A stretch of 64,000 bases of DNA from JBCCCJ01 sp039029315 (GCA_039029315.1 JBCCGK010000013.1:62001-126000), one strand, 5' to 3'; positions 24,523 through 34,726 are shown, counted from the first letter of the stretch. Numbers and translations are program-made. Notes: generated from the letters alone by a model not told the origin.

Positions 24523-26214
24523 CTAGTTATACCCAGGATTCTGGCTGAAAGTTCCTCCCAAACTACTCACAGCATCGATTTGCTGCTGAGGAATAGGACG
24601 CAATCTATGGTGAGCTGAAATGTTCGGAGCAGCCTGAGGGTTGTGGCGGCTTACCCGGTCGACCAGGGTATTGGTTCGAGCCAGGTCGAACCAGCGATGT
24701 TGTTCACCAGTCAACTCTCTCGCACGCTCGTCCAGGATATAATCCAGATCGACCTCTCCTTCAGAGATCATCATTTCTGTTTCTCGTCCATCTCTTGCGG
24801 CACGCTGTCTGATGGTATTTATATGCGTAGCAGCCGTCCCAACATCTCCTTGCATCAATGCAGCTTCGGCAGCGATCAGATACGCATCAGCCAGACGACA
24901 CATGATAAAGTCACGTGATCCCTGTGTTCGCTGACGATTATCGCGTAAGGGGTCAATGAACTTATTCAAAGTGGGATAGATCTTCTCGGTATACTCATCA
25001 GGTGTATAAACCCGATATTGCTTGCTTGAACGGAAGTCATTGCTCACAGCAATATGAGGCAAGAATAGTGCTGTATCCCCGGCATTGATGGTAATGCTTC
25101 TGTTTCCAGCAGCATCATCTACCACATAATCACCAGGATTGTTGGCATTCCAGACATGCTTATAGCCTTGCTGATAACGAACGTCAGCTCTGGTTCCCAA
25201 AGCCTGATCTACAGCCGGATCATCATTCCAGAGAGTTTCTCCCCAACGAGTGGGGCGTGCTCTTTTCCAGGGTCGACCATGCTCAGTGGTACGGGTCATG
25301 CCTGGAAGTTTGTCATACTCCATGAGGAAGTAAAGATGGAATCGGTGCCCACTACTACCGAGTGAGGCATTCAGGATCAGATTGGTAGAGTTCTGAACAG
25401 ACCAGATGACCTCAGCATTGTGCTGATTGGTGATGTCCCAGAGATCTCCCCAGGTGCTCAGGAGTTCAAAATCATAATTGCCGATAACCCCTTCCATCAG
25501 AGACTGGGCACGAGAAGCATTAGAGTTATTGTTTCCATCGAGATATGCTCTTGTCAACAGTGCCTTGGCCAGCATAAATTCAGCAGCTGGCTTGGTAGCC
25601 CGACCATACTCACCTTGTGAAGCAGGCAGAGCTGCAATAGCAGCTTCCAAATCAGGAATGACCGCCTGATCGTATACTTCGATTGGGGTTACTTGAGTTG
25701 CATCTTCCTCAATTCCTTCGGTCTCTTCCAAAGTCAAAGCAATATTGCCATAAGACTGAACCAGAGTGAAATAGTAGAGTCCTCTCAAAAAGTGGGCTTC
25801 TCCTACTCGAACTGCTAAAGTAGCAGGATCAATGTCTTCTACATCACCCTGCCGGGCAATGATGGCATTACACTGGTTGATGGCACGATACAATTCCCAC
25901 CACAAATTGAAGACGTAATTGTCTCCAGTTGGACTGAGGTCCTGATTATAGGTATTCCACTCTTTGTGGCTTCCGTCAGCACCATTGGTATGGAAATCCG
26001 TTCCCAATTCGCCAATTGTCATGCCCAGCTCTGATCCCCAGACTCTATCCAGTGCCCAGTACATGGCTCTTACGCCATCTTCATAACCAGATGCTGTAAC
26101 GTAATAGTTATCAGCTGTTACGTCTGTAGTCAAATTCTCTGTCAGGAATTGCTCACAAGAAGAGATGAGCATGCCAGCCAGAAGTAATGAACCGATTAAT
26201 ATGAATTTTTTCAT
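24523..26214 (-). CDS. susD: SusD/RagB family outer-membrane nutrient-binding lipoprotein
   Basis: 563 residues. Lipoprotein signal MKKFILIGSLLLAGMLISSC with C20. The mature start EQFLTENLTTDVTADNYY, the helix AINQCNAIIARQGDVED, FLRGLYYFTLVQSYGNIALTLEE and the C-terminal DYILDERARELTGEQHRWFDL are hallmark SusD segments (SusD-like N and RagB domains, TPR helices). It binds glycans or peptides at the cell surface as the lid on the SusC transporter encoded 15 bp upstream. SusD sequences do not reveal substrate; the nearest enzymes are the DUF5060 protein and the GH5 mannanase-like gene. Terminated by the hairpin at 24441-24478. Confidence 0.97.
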   Translation of the reverse strand: MKKFILIGSLLLAGMLISSCEQFLTENLTTDVTADNYYVTASGYEDGVRAMYWALDRVWGSELGMTIGELGTDFHTNGADGSHKEWNTYNQDLSPTGDNYVFNLWWELYRAINQCNAIIARQGDVEDIDPATLAVRVGEAHFLRGLYYFTLVQSYGNIALTLEETEGIEEDATQVTPIEVYDQAVIPDLEAAIAALPASQGEYGRATKPAAEFMLAKALLTRAYLDGNNNSNASRAQSLMEGVIGNYDFELLSTWGDLWDITNQHNAEVIWSVQNSTNLILNASLGSSGHRFHLYFLMEYDKLPGMTRTTEHGRPWKRARPTRWGETLWNDDPAVDQALGTRADVRYQQGYKHVWNANNPGDYVVDDAAGNRSITINAGDTALFLPHIAVSNDFRSSKQYRVYTPDEYTEKIYPTLNKFIDPLRDNRQRTQGSRDFIMCRLADAYLIAAEAALMQGDVGTAATHINTIRQRAARDGRETEMMISEGEVDLDYILDERARELTGEQHRWFDLARTNTLVDRVSRHNPQAAPNISAHHRLRPIPQQQIDAVSSLGGTFSQNPGYN

Positions 26215-26229
26215 TTTGCTTCGTTTTTT

Positions 26230-29200
26230 CTAGAACTTGATATTTACACCACCAAGGAACATCTTCGTTGTAGGTACATCTACACTGACTCGTCCATCTT
26301 CTGAATCATTGCTGCCAGGATTGGAATCAGGATTACCACCTGCTTCAGGATCATAGGAATCATAAGCAGAAATGAACCATGGATTTTGCGCACTGACATA
26401 CACTCGCAAACCTGAAATACTTAAGGCATTAGTTACAGCTTCTCCGAAGTTATATCCAAACGTTGCATTTCTCAACTTCAAATAATCCCCCTGGAAGTAT
26501 CCCAGAGTACCATTGTGGCGAGGTCGCTCCTGGTTTTGGTTAGGTCGTGGATAAGCATTGGTAGGATTGTTAGGCGTCCAGTAATCCACATCCAGGTTGT
26601 TGTATCGTCCAAAGAGACTGTTCCGGCTTGTATGAAGGGTACTGAAAATGGTATGTCCTACGCGCGCAAAGAAGAACAAGGACAAATCGAATCCTTTGTA
26701 TTCAAACCGGTTGGTCAAACCACCAGCCCAATCGGGTACATCAGAACCCAGGAATTGTCGGTCATCTCCATCCATAACCCCATCATTGTTGACATCTTCT
26801 CTTTTGATCTCTCCAGGAACATCTCCATATACGTCCGCAGCTTCTACTTCATTGCTTTGCCAGATACCGATTTTTTTGAAATCAAAATACACATCGACTG
26901 GTTGGCCGATGAACCAGCCATTCGCAACGTCATCATCTCCAGAGGCGAGTGATACGATTTGCTCATTGTTGGCAAACCAATTCAACTGAGTCGTCCAGCG
27001 GAATCCACCAGGATCTTTTTGATCGATGTTGATAGAGTTGATAGAGACTTCAATTCCGGAGTTTTGAGTTTCTCCCACATTAAAGAGAATTTGCTCAAAT
27101 CCTGATGAAGGAATCAGGGAACGCTCAAGCAGGAGGTTTTCAGTATTAGACTGATACCAATCGATGGTCGCATTCAAGCGTCCTTTCCATAAGCTAACAT
27201 CCAATCCAATGTCCAGGGTTGTTGTAGTCTCCCAAGACAAGTTGGGGTTGGCCAGATTTTGCAGATGATATCCAAAAGCTGGAGTTCCTTCATTCCAGTC
27301 ATAGGAAGTTCTTCTGAGGGTACCTTGTGTTTCATAAGGATTAATAGATGTGTTCCCTACCTGTCCCCAACTGGCACGCAATTTCAAATCCTGGAACAAA
27401 CCTTTAGCTCCTTCCATGAAATCTTCTTCGATCACACGCCATCCAACAGATACACCTGGGAAAGAAGCCCACTGATTGCCAGGCGCCAATCGAGAAGAAC
27501 CATCAGCACGAATGTTCGCCTGAATGAGGTATTTGCCAGCGATGTCATAGTTGACACGTCCCATGAAAGAGGCCAACTGCCATTCTTCCAGATCAGAGTC
27601 AAAAGAGAGGATATCCTGACCTGTACTCAGGTTGTCCCATCCTTGTGCATCAAATGGCAGGTTGTCCACCTCAACAGATGTATTGGTGAATTTGTTTTTC
27701 TGGATGGACTGCAAGCCTGTAATCTTCAAATGGCTATTGCCGATATCCAAATCATAGGTCAACAGATTCTCCAATGTGTAACTAAAAGTAGTGGACTCTA
27801 TTTTACGAGCATCTGCAGGACCACCACGGTTGTCATTGGTCTGACTTCCACGGAATCGACCTTGTGTTTCAGGACGAATTTCGAATCCAGCAGTTGACCG
27901 GAATACAAGACCAGGAGCGATATCTGCTTGTGCATATAGACTGGTGAAAATGGTATGACGAGTTCTTGTATCTGCCCAGGCACCTGGAACCAACTCACTC
28001 AGAGGATTGGTACGAATCCCGTCATTAATTGGAAGGAATTTGGGTGTCACACCATCTGCTTCATATGGATATCCCAGTGGATTGTTAGAAGCAGCTTCTC
28101 CCATGACATCACTGGACCCAAAGTTCTGGACACTTCTGGTCAACAAGTTGGAGGTCCCTATTTTCAACCATTTGGTTGTTTGGTTGTCCAGGTTGACACG
28201 AATTGAAGCTCGTTCAAAGTCCATGTTCTCAATGATACCGTCTTCATTGTAATAGTTGGCCGACATCAAAAACTGAGTATTTCGGTCTCCACCACGAATG
28301 CCAAATTGATGATTCTGTGTCAGACCATTGTTCAGAACAAGGTCTTGATAGTCTGTTGAGCGATTCATCGCAATGGATTCAAACTCTACAGGATCTTCGA
28401 ATACATTCTCATCTGAAGGGATCGTTCCATTCCAGAAGACAGCTCCGTTTTCCTGACGACGGGATTCTCTCTTCATATCCGCAAACTCCTGTCCATTCAT
28501 CATGTCAACCAATTTGATGGCACTGGTAACTCCAACAAATCCATCGTAATTGACTTGGGTTCCGCCTTGAGCACCACGCTTGGTTGTAATCAAGATCACA
28601 CCATTCGCACCCCTGGATCCATAGATAGAGGTTGAAGCAGCATCTTTTAGGATCTCAACTGATTCGATATCCTGTGGGTTGATGTCAAATGCAGTTCCTC
28701 CTGATACAAGAGGTACCCCATCCACAACAAAGAGTGGATCATTACTGGCATTGATGGATCGCTGGCCACGAATCTGAATCGCTGGTCTCTGGCCAGGACG
28801 ACCATTGACCCCCTGGATATCTACACCAGCTACTCGCCCTTTGAGGGCATCCACAGTACTCGCAACAGGAATTTCCTTAATTTCCTGTTCAGAGACGGAT
28901 GCAATAGCAGCTGTGATGTCCCGCTTCCGCTGGGTACCATATCCAGTTACTACCACTTCATCAAGCTGTGCAAAATCCTGAACCAAAGACACGCTTACAT
29001 TGCTTTGGCCATTAACTGAGATTTCCTGACGTTCGAATCCCAGATAAGATACAATCAAGGTTGCATCAGAGGAAGCCGGGATCGTAAAACTCCCATCACT
29101 TCCTGTAAGTGTACCGGTAGTAGTCCCTTTGACCAGGACTGTGGCACCTACCAGTTCTTGTCCTTGTTCGTCGGTTATCTTCCCTGTTACATTTTGCCCC

Positions 29201-29286
29201 AATGAGTATGCACCCATTAAGAACAGCATGCTGATAGTCAGGATGATAGCCTTGCCTAATGACTGAAAAATGAATAAATGCTTCAT
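26230..29286 (-). CDS. susC: SusC/RagA family TonB-dependent outer-membrane transporter
   Basis: 1018 residues. Signal peptide about 1-30; a carboxypeptidase-regulatory-like domain NVTGKITDEQGQELVGATV to about residue 105; TonB-box-like DEVVVTGYGTQRKR; then a plug domain with IQIRGQRSINASNDPLFVVDG and YGSRGANGVILITTK; then a 22-strand barrel ending VPTTKMFLGGVNIKF. No secretin/TonB-short N-terminal extension, so it is unlikely to be anti-sigma-regulated. It imports oligosaccharides or peptides together with the SusD protein. First gene of the two-gene operon; 436 bp upstream separate it from the divergent GH5 gene, suggesting that the promoters lie there. Confidence 0.97.
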   Translation of the reverse strand: MKHLFIFQSLGKAIILTISMLFLMGAYSLGQNVTGKITDEQGQELVGATVLVKGTTTGTLTGSDGSFTIPASSDATLIVSYLGFERQEISVNGQSNVSVSLVQDFAQLDEVVVTGYGTQRKRDITAAIASVSEQEIKEIPVASTVDALKGRVAGVDIQGVNGRPGQRPAIQIRGQRSINASNDPLFVVDGVPLVSGGTAFDINPQDIESVEILKDAASTSIYGSRGANGVILITTKRGAQGGTQVNYDGFVGVTSAIKLVDMMNGQEFADMKRESRRQENGAVFWNGTIPSDENVFEDPVEFESIAMNRSTDYQDLVLNNGLTQNHQFGIRGGDRNTQFLMSANYYNEDGIIENMDFERASIRVNLDNQTTKWLKIGTSNLLTRSVQNFGSSDVMGEAASNNPLGYPYEADGVTPKFLPINDGIRTNPLSELVPGAWADTRTRHTIFTSLYAQADIAPGLVFRSTAGFEIRPETQGRFRGSQTNDNRGGPADARKIESTTFSYTLENLLTYDLDIGNSHLKITGLQSIQKNKFTNTSVEVDNLPFDAQGWDNLSTGQDILSFDSDLEEWQLASFMGRVNYDIAGKYLIQANIRADGSSRLAPGNQWASFPGVSVGWRVIEEDFMEGAKGLFQDLKLRASWGQVGNTSINPYETQGTLRRTSYDWNEGTPAFGYHLQNLANPNLSWETTTTLDIGLDVSLWKGRLNATIDWYQSNTENLLLERSLIPSSGFEQILFNVGETQNSGIEVSINSINIDQKDPGGFRWTTQLNWFANNEQIVSLASGDDDVANGWFIGQPVDVYFDFKKIGIWQSNEVEAADVYGDVPGEIKREDVNNDGVMDGDDRQFLGSDVPDWAGGLTNRFEYKGFDLSLFFFARVGHTIFSTLHTSRNSLFGRYNNLDVDYWTPNNPTNAYPRPNQNQERPRHNGTLGYFQGDYLKLRNATFGYNFGEAVTNALSISGLRVYVSAQNPWFISAYDSYDPEAGGNPDSNPGSNDSEDGRVSVDVPTTKMFLGGVNIKF

Positions 29287-29722
29287 AAGGTTACATGTTA
29301 GTTAAATAAAGTAGTACCTCAGTTACAAAATTGCATATAAATAGAATTTTTGTGGTTCGGAAGAACCAGAATGTTTCATCTGACAGAGTTTGTTGGGTAT
29401 GGTCTTCACAAGATAAAGCAATCAATCACAAAGGATTCTAATCAGAAACAACAAGCATGTTCTGATGTCTATATCTGTATCCTCATTCCTTTCCTGTTAG
29501 CATGAGAATAATTATCCTTCTTTGTAAGGGATCGCTGAGTTTCATGACCAAGTTGAAACCTGGAAGGAAGCGAGCAAATAAGCATAGTAGTTCAATTTGT
29601 AGTAAAAAAATTGTGTATCATCCACGATTTATGTTTGAATATAAAAAACACTTGACAAACCAAGCAATGATCCACCCCAATTTTTATCTTGTACGACTCT
29701 GATTTTTTCTTAATCTCCTCAT
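29287..29722. promoter_or_regulatory. Divergent intergenic region between susC and the GH5 gene
   Basis: 436 bp without a credible gene. It must hold the promoters of both transcripts. On the minus strand CAATTTTG at about 29322-29329, some 35 bp before the susC start, is one base from the Bacteroidota -7 element TAnnTTTG, but no matching -33 TTTG is placed correctly. I see no strong hairpin. A short open frame at 29502-29702 has no family look. Confidence 0.35.
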
Positions 29723-31021
29723 ATGCATAATGTTATCTTCACGATCATTTTATTGCTGAATATGACCTACATTTCAGGCCAAACTTCATTTGTAAAGACT
29801 AACGGGAATTCTCTGGAAATGGATGGTAGCAGATATTGCTTTTTGGGCACGAATTTCTGGTATGGAATGAACCTTGGCTCAGAGGGAGAAGGAGGGAATC
29901 GCGCCAGATTGCTCCGAGAACTAGATCATTTACATACACTCGGCATTACTAATCTGAGGATTATGGGTGCAAGTGAAGGGCCTGATAATCAGCCTTGGCG
30001 AATGCTCCCTTCTCTGCAAACTGCGCCAGGGGAATTTAACAATGATCTATTCAAAGGACTTGACTTTTTGTTGTGGGAAATGGGGAAAAGACAGATGGTA
30101 GCCGTGATTTGCCTGAATAATTTCTGGCCGTGGTCGGGTGGAATGGCGCAATATATGGCCTGGGAAACGGGAGACTCTATCCCTTATCCGCCTCCTGCTG
30201 AGGGAGGGGATTGGCTCTCTTATCAACTATTCACTGCGAAATTCTACGCCAATCCAGCTGCCAGAAATAGATTTGAAGCTTTTCTTAAAGTGTTGTTAGA
30301 TCGAAAAAACGCCTATTCGGGCAAAGCTTACCGCAATGATCCGACGATTATGGCATGGGAGGTAGCAAATGAGCCAAGAGGGATCCTTTCTGGCAAAAAA
30401 TATCGAGAATGGGTCGAACAAACAGCTCAACTGATCAAATCTCATGCCCCCAATCATCTCATCACCATCGGAAGTGAAGGATGGACTCCCAGCAGATTTG
30501 CGGGCAATCACTTTAAGAAGGATCATCTGCTCCCCAATATCGATTATGCCACCCTTCATATTTGGGTCCAGAATTGGGGATGGTATGATCCCCAAAAGGC
30601 GGAAATCTCCTACCCTAAGGCCATCGCTAAGGCAAAAAAATACCTTCGGAAACATCTTCGTCAGGCTCAACAAATGGGAATACCAGTGGTCCTGGAGGAA
30701 TTTGGGATTTCCAGAGATTTGGATGATCATGATCCCGCTAGCTCAACGACCATCAGAGATCAGTTCTATTCAGAGATGTTTGAGGAAATCGTCCAGCAGG
30801 CAGAAAAAGGGAGAATTGCGGGCTGCAACTTTTGGGCCTGGGGAGGAGAAGGAAGGCCCCGAAGTCCCAAGACAGTCTGGAAAGCAGGAGATGATTTCAT
30901 TGGTGATCCTCCGCATGAATATCAAGGGTGGTATTCCGTTTACGACAAGGACAAGAGCACCTTGCGCATTCTAAAAACATATGTACAAAAACTGGCAGAT
31001 ATAACAAAGAAGAAGAAATAA
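29723..31021 (+). CDS. GH5 endo-beta-mannanase-like glycoside hydrolase (GH5_7 type), exported
   Basis: 432 residues. Signal peptide about 1-19 (IILLLNMTYISGQ). The barrel opens FVKTNGNSLEMDGSRYCFLG. Acid/base E217 lies in WEVANEPRG and nucleophile E326 in VLEEFGIS. NNFWPWSGGMAQYMAW and HIWVQNWGWYD are typical of beta-mannanases of plant, fungal and bacterial GH5_7 origin. It cuts beta-1,4-mannosidic links in mannan or glucomannan, probably in the periplasm. Divergent from susC; a link of the SusCD pair to mannan is therefore plausible but not proven. Ends 75 bp before the convergent response regulator stop. Red-algal and green-algal mannans would suit the context. Confidence 0.9.
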   Translation: MHNVIFTIILLLNMTYISGQTSFVKTNGNSLEMDGSRYCFLGTNFWYGMNLGSEGEGGNRARLLRELDHLHTLGITNLRIMGASEGPDNQPWRMLPSLQTAPGEFNNDLFKGLDFLLWEMGKRQMVAVICLNNFWPWSGGMAQYMAWETGDSIPYPPPAEGGDWLSYQLFTAKFYANPAARNRFEAFLKVLLDRKNAYSGKAYRNDPTIMAWEVANEPRGILSGKKYREWVEQTAQLIKSHAPNHLITIGSEGWTPSRFAGNHFKKDHLLPNIDYATLHIWVQNWGWYDPQKAEISYPKAIAKAKKYLRKHLRQAQQMGIPVVLEEFGISRDLDDHDPASSTTIRDQFYSEMFEEIVQQAEKGRIAGCNFWAWGGEGRPRSPKTVWKAGDDFIGDPPHEYQGWYSVYDKDKSTLRILKTYVQKLADITKKKK

Positions 31022-31044
31022 GTAGCGAAGTTCAGTAGTTCGAA

Positions 31045-31063
31045 TCAGCCACTTATGGGCTGA
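31045..31063. terminator. Short hairpin between convergent genes
   Basis: TCAGCC pairs with GGCTGA around a 7-base loop, 24 bp after the GH5 stop and in the gap shared with the response regulator. A 6-bp stem is weak and no T-run follows. Confidence 0.35.
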
Positions 31064-31087
31064 AGAGGGTTAAAATGTCCAAAGTCA

Positions 31088-31097
31088 AAACAGTCTC
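31088..31097. repeat. Solitary terminal-repeat sequence AAACAGTCTC
   Basis: Identical to the right end of the MITE-like elements at 7381 and 45079 and followed by TAA, as in copy 2. It touches the response regulator stop codon. No hairpin or partner end nearby. Either an element remnant or a chance or regulatory 10-mer. Confidence 0.4.
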
Positions 31098-31804
31098 TAA
31101 GAAGGGCCGACAAACTTATAGCCAACCCGGTGCACAGTCAGAATATAGGTTGGATATCTGGGGTTGTCTTCCAACTTCTGGCGAAGCCTGGTGATATGGG
31201 TATCAATGGTTCGGTGAGAAAACAGCAGATCATGTCCCCATACATCTTGCATAATTTGCTCTCGACTGAGTACCCGTCCCTCATGATGCACCAAATATTT
31301 CAACAACAATGCTTCCTGTCTTGTCAACTCGATCTGCTGATTCGGAGATCGAATGCTGTGTTGGTCGAAATCAATGATAAGGGTTCCCAGAACATATTGA
31401 TCCTGATAAGCAGTCTTGCTGGACACTCTTCTGAGGAGGGCTTCTATGCGTGCGAGCAATTCCATCACATCAAAAGGCTTGGTGAGATAGTCATCAGCCC
31501 CTGTTTTGAGTCCACGGATCTTGTCCATTTGTGTATCCCGAGCTGTCAACATGATGATAGGGACCTGATTTCCCGTTGCTCGTAATTGCTTACAGACCTC
31601 AATACCGCTGATTCTTGGGAGCATCAGATCCAGAATCATTACATCTACAGATTGAGAAGTTGCAACTTCCAGGGCCTCTTGGCCATTGCGCGCTGACAAT
31701 ATCTCATATCCTTCAAAACTCAGGTTCTGTTGAAGAAGTTCATGTAAGGATGGATCATCCTCTACAAGTAGAACCACAGGCTGTAACATCATTGACTTGG
31801 GCAT
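31097..31804 (-). CDS. OmpR/PhoB-family response regulator
   Basis: 235 residues. Receiver domain about 10-125: acidic pocket E15-D16-D17, phosphoacceptor D59 (MILDLMLPR), T/S and Lys in MLTARD and YLTKPFD. C-terminal winged-helix DNA-binding domain about 135-232 with RQEALLLKYLVHHEGRVLSREQIMQDVWG and IDTHITRLRQKLEDN. Cognate partner of the histidine kinase ending directly before it (kinase stop adjoins this start, so coupled translation is likely). The pair lies between the GH5 gene and an unknown lipoprotein, but its target genes cannot be read from the sequence. Confidence 0.95.
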   Translation of the reverse strand: MPKSMMLQPVVLLVEDDPSLHELLQQNLSFEGYEILSARNGQEALEVATSQSVDVMILDLMLPRISGIEVCKQLRATGNQVPIIMLTARDTQMDKIRGLKTGADDYLTKPFDVMELLARIEALLRRVSSKTAYQDQYVLGTLIIDFDQHSIRSPNQQIELTRQEALLLKYLVHHEGRVLSREQIMQDVWGHDLLFSHRTIDTHITRLRQKLEDNPRYPTYILTVHRVGYKFVGPS

Positions 31805-33466
31805 CTATGTTGTGATCAAAGGAAAAATCAAATAAAACTGACTCCCCTTCCCTGCTGTTGAGCGAAGGAAAATACGGCCGTTATGCTCTTTCATGATAGA
31901 GCGTGCAATGGATAGTCCCAATCCATGCCCCGGGATATCATGCCGATCCACAGATGCCAAGCGTACGAATTTCTCGAATACCAAGTCATGATCTTTGCCT
32001 GGTATCCCTATTCCGAAATCTTCTATTATCAGCTGCCAGGAAGCATCAGAAACTGAGGAATGAAGAACAATGCGTTTGGAATCGGCAGAATACTTCACGG
32101 CATTGTCAATCAAAATATCCAACACATCCTTGATGGCATCCGAATCTGCAAGAATAGAAGCCGCCGGAACCTCCCCCACAATCTCGACTTGAAATCCATG
32201 CAGCTTTGCTTTCTCCTGGATCAGCGACAAATGCGTTTGGGCCCATTCCTGGAGATTGATGGGGTGAAACTGGAACGCCAGTTTTCCTGCATCCATGCGC
32301 GAAAAATCCAGGAGCCTTGATAGAATCCGCTCCAGCTTGTCTCCTTCCTCCTGAATAATTTCAGCGGAACGATGCATTTGTTCCTTTGAATGGAATCGTT
32401 CCAATCTGATGGTATCATTCGCTAGCTTAATCGCTGAAAGTGGAGTCTTAAGTTCGTGAGAAATATTGGCAAGGAAATCCGATTTGAGTCGATTCAGTCG
32501 TTGGGATTTCACAAATGTAATCAGGATCATGCCCATCAATACCAATAGGACAGCAAATATGCCAATGACCAGATAGATGTTTTTTCTGTGGAGAGAGGCC
32601 GCAATCTGCTCTGCGGTTTTCCCCAAAAAACCGGTCTCGATTTGTAGTAAGCCTAAATATGGACTGACATGACTAATAGGAAGCCTGACGGCAAAGCTCC
32701 CACCTGCCAAGAGAGAAGATTGGTACAAAATCCCTTCATTCCCTTCCCGAATTCGAATATTGATGAATTCTCGCTGGATGCCATCAGCCCTTCTCTCTGT
32801 TTTGTCTGAAAAGAATTGATCAAAATATGGCTGGAGAATGTTCGATTGAATGGTTTTGGGGAGAACTTGTATGCAGACAAAGCCTATCAGAACGCCATCT
32901 GCAGCATCAAATACTGGTTCACATGCAAACCGATTGAAAGGCGTAAATGGATTGTCCTGCTGATATAATAGCAACGTACTATCAATGGTTCCTTCCCAAA
33001 AAGAATCAACATTCGGAACCCAATGGTCATAGGTGAGCGGAAGACTGTGTTGAATTTTTTGGCAAAAAGAAGTATTGCGTAGCCAGTAAGGAGAATTGAT
33101 TCGAGATTGTGGGAAAAATTCATGAACGATCCAGCTTTGGCTTGCTGAGTCTGGTAAGGCGATTGCCAAGCCCCCAGCCATTTTGGCGAGATCTATCTGC
33201 TTTTGCCATTCCATTGCTAGAAGAGAATCGGCTGATAGATGTCCAGAATTGTTCGAAAATAACAGAAGATCCGACTTAATCGCTTGCTCATAAGCTGTAC
33301 TCAACCCTTGACCGATCTGCTGGCTAATGTCTTCCAATCCAGCTGTAAGCCCTAAACTTACCTGAGCTCTTATATTCGGGAGAATTGACAGCTGCCCGAT
33401 AGCCATTCCGATTGTCCAGATCAAGGCCACTCCCCACAATAGTTGGATACGTTTTGGAGTCTTCAT
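31805..33466 (-). CDS. Sensor histidine kinase with large extracytoplasmic domain
   Basis: 553 residues. TM1 about 9-29, an extracytoplasmic sensor of about 265 residues, TM2 about 296-319 (YLVIGIFAVLLVLMGMILI), then the dimerisation box SDFLANISHELKTPL with phosphoacceptor H337, and an HATPase domain with N-box DNAVKYSADS and G-boxes EDFGIGIPG and HGLGLSIARS. No HAMP domain is evident between TM2 and the H-box, which sit only about 15 residues apart. The sensor domain has no motif I recognise; CFGLG-type Cys are few. Encoded directly before the OmpR-type regulator. Confidence 0.94.
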   Translation of the reverse strand: MKTPKRIQLLWGVALIWTIGMAIGQLSILPNIRAQVSLGLTAGLEDISQQIGQGLSTAYEQAIKSDLLLFSNNSGHLSADSLLAMEWQKQIDLAKMAGGLAIALPDSASQSWIVHEFFPQSRINSPYWLRNTSFCQKIQHSLPLTYDHWVPNVDSFWEGTIDSTLLLYQQDNPFTPFNRFACEPVFDAADGVLIGFVCIQVLPKTIQSNILQPYFDQFFSDKTERRADGIQREFINIRIREGNEGILYQSSLLAGGSFAVRLPISHVSPYLGLLQIETGFLGKTAEQIAASLHRKNIYLVIGIFAVLLVLMGMILITFVKSQRLNRLKSDFLANISHELKTPLSAIKLANDTIRLERFHSKEQMHRSAEIIQEEGDKLERILSRLLDFSRMDAGKLAFQFHPINLQEWAQTHLSLIQEKAKLHGFQVEIVGEVPAASILADSDAIKDVLDILIDNAVKYSADSKRIVLHSSVSDASWQLIIEDFGIGIPGKDHDLVFEKFVRLASVDRHDIPGHGLGLSIARSIMKEHNGRIFLRSTAGKGSQFYLIFPLITT

Positions 33467-33584
33467 CTAAGGAAAATTCCATGAAATTCTGTTGAGATGC
33501 AAGCTTGTAACAACTTTAACATCTTTTGACAACTACTTCACAATTATGAGAATGAAAGCAGATACTTTTGGACTATACGCCTAA

Positions 33585-33594
33585 GAGACTGTTT
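33585..33594. repeat. Solitary terminal-repeat sequence GAGACTGTTT
   Basis: Exact copy of the left end of the MITE-like elements, again preceded by TAA, 28 bp before the lipoprotein start at 33622. The following bases do not resemble the element interior. Remnant, or a shared promoter-proximal motif. Confidence 0.4.
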
Positions 33595-33621
33595 ATTTGT
33601 TCAATCATGTAACTCAAAATT

Positions 33622-34671
33622 ATGAAGTGTATTCATCTTAGTTGGTTGATAAGCTTGCTCATCTGTGCAGCTTGTACCGTTCCTACAGCATCCGATTTTC
33701 AGAGTCCTGACCGGCCCTTGGCGACAGACGAAGTGATTGCCATTTGGCGATTTACACATGAAGCAAAAATATCAGAAGTTCTTGACTCCAGTCCCGAACA
33801 TTCAGCTGCCCTGGAAGCACAAATGGACCCTTTGTTTCAACAGATAATTCCGCGCATTTTCTCAGATCTCAAGGACGGGAAACTGGTCCTAAGAGAAGAG
33901 AATGACATCGCCAACCTCGATGAACAACCCATAACAGATCTCCCAGGCCGGATGGATGATTTGTTTGGGAGTAGTTGGCAGAATTTAGGGCCGTATATGG
34001 GAGCCTTTCATGTGACACAGCGGAGACGTGCCACCACCAAAGGATTTAAGGGAGAAGAGTTGGAACTGATGTTGATCGCACAGGACCCTGGTGGCACTTT
34101 GCCGGAGAGATACATTGGCTCTGTCAGGTTTGCTGACTTGCTTGCTCTCGGGTATACCATCGAGATCGGAGAGAAAAGTTATGACCTACAGACTTATCTG
34201 GCCCAATCTATCGAATTTGCCTATCCTATCCACTACAGAACCACAGAAATGGCAGCTGGTCTGTATACGCTCGAACAAGCCTTTGCGACCAAAAAGCTGC
34301 TCATGAATGGAGCCTGGTCTGACATCGAATGGCTGGGAAGAGAGCCGAATCTCTCAGGCAAAAAGGTTCAGAATCTGACGGTCCCGGAACTAAAGGCCTA
34401 TGCTGGCACTTATGCTGTTGAATCCATTGAAGGACTTGACCTTCCCCACACAGAAGACCTTAAGCTGGAATTGGTAGTTGAAGAAAATTACTTGATGGTA
34501 GACATGCCTTTTCGAGGTCCCTATTATCGCTACCTTTTATTCCCGTCGGGAGGAAATGAATTTTTTACAGTAAATGGAGATCTTTTGCAATTTTCCTTTG
34601 ACAGTCGAGAAGATCTGAGTTTTGTGTTTGAGGATGTAAATGGGGTCAAGATTCTCGGCAAAAAAAAGTAA
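33622..34671 (+). CDS. Uncharacterised lipoprotein
   Basis: 349 residues. Signal peptide ending LLICAAC (Cys about 18). The mature protein has an alpha-helical looking N-terminal part (ATDEVIAIWRFTHEAKISEV, then ALEAQMDPLFQQIIPRIFSDL), a central stretch ending GYTIEIGEKSYDLQTYLAQ, and a C-terminal lipocalin-like or PepSY-like beta region: VPELKAYAGTYAVES, LKLELVVEENYLMVDMPF, YYRYLLFPSGGNEFFT and LQFSFDSRE. That last region strongly recalls the 'YxGxY.....L.V..E.....L.......L.P.....F' tail domain found after beta-lactamase-like or DUF proteins. No enzyme core is visible. Divergent from the kinase gene. Confidence 0.72.
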   Translation: MKCIHLSWLISLLICAACTVPTASDFQSPDRPLATDEVIAIWRFTHEAKISEVLDSSPEHSAALEAQMDPLFQQIIPRIFSDLKDGKLVLREENDIANLDEQPITDLPGRMDDLFGSSWQNLGPYMGAFHVTQRRRATTKGFKGEELELMLIAQDPGGTLPERYIGSVRFADLLALGYTIEIGEKSYDLQTYLAQSIEFAYPIHYRTTEMAAGLYTLEQAFATKKLLMNGAWSDIEWLGREPNLSGKKVQNLTVPELKAYAGTYAVESIEGLDLPHTEDLKLELVVEENYLMVDMPFRGPYYRYLLFPSGGNEFFTVNGDLLQFSFDSREDLSFVFEDVNGVKILGKKK

Positions 34672-34726
34672 GTCATCTGACAAGATTGTCAGGGATTTGA
34701 ACATCCTTCTATATTCAAACCCTCAC

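Noticed and set aside
31088..33594. Two-component genes possibly carried by a transposon bounded by the GAGACTGTTT ends
   Set aside because: The two solitary ends face the wrong way (inside-out relative to the full elements), and the flanking TAA triplets lie on the inner side.
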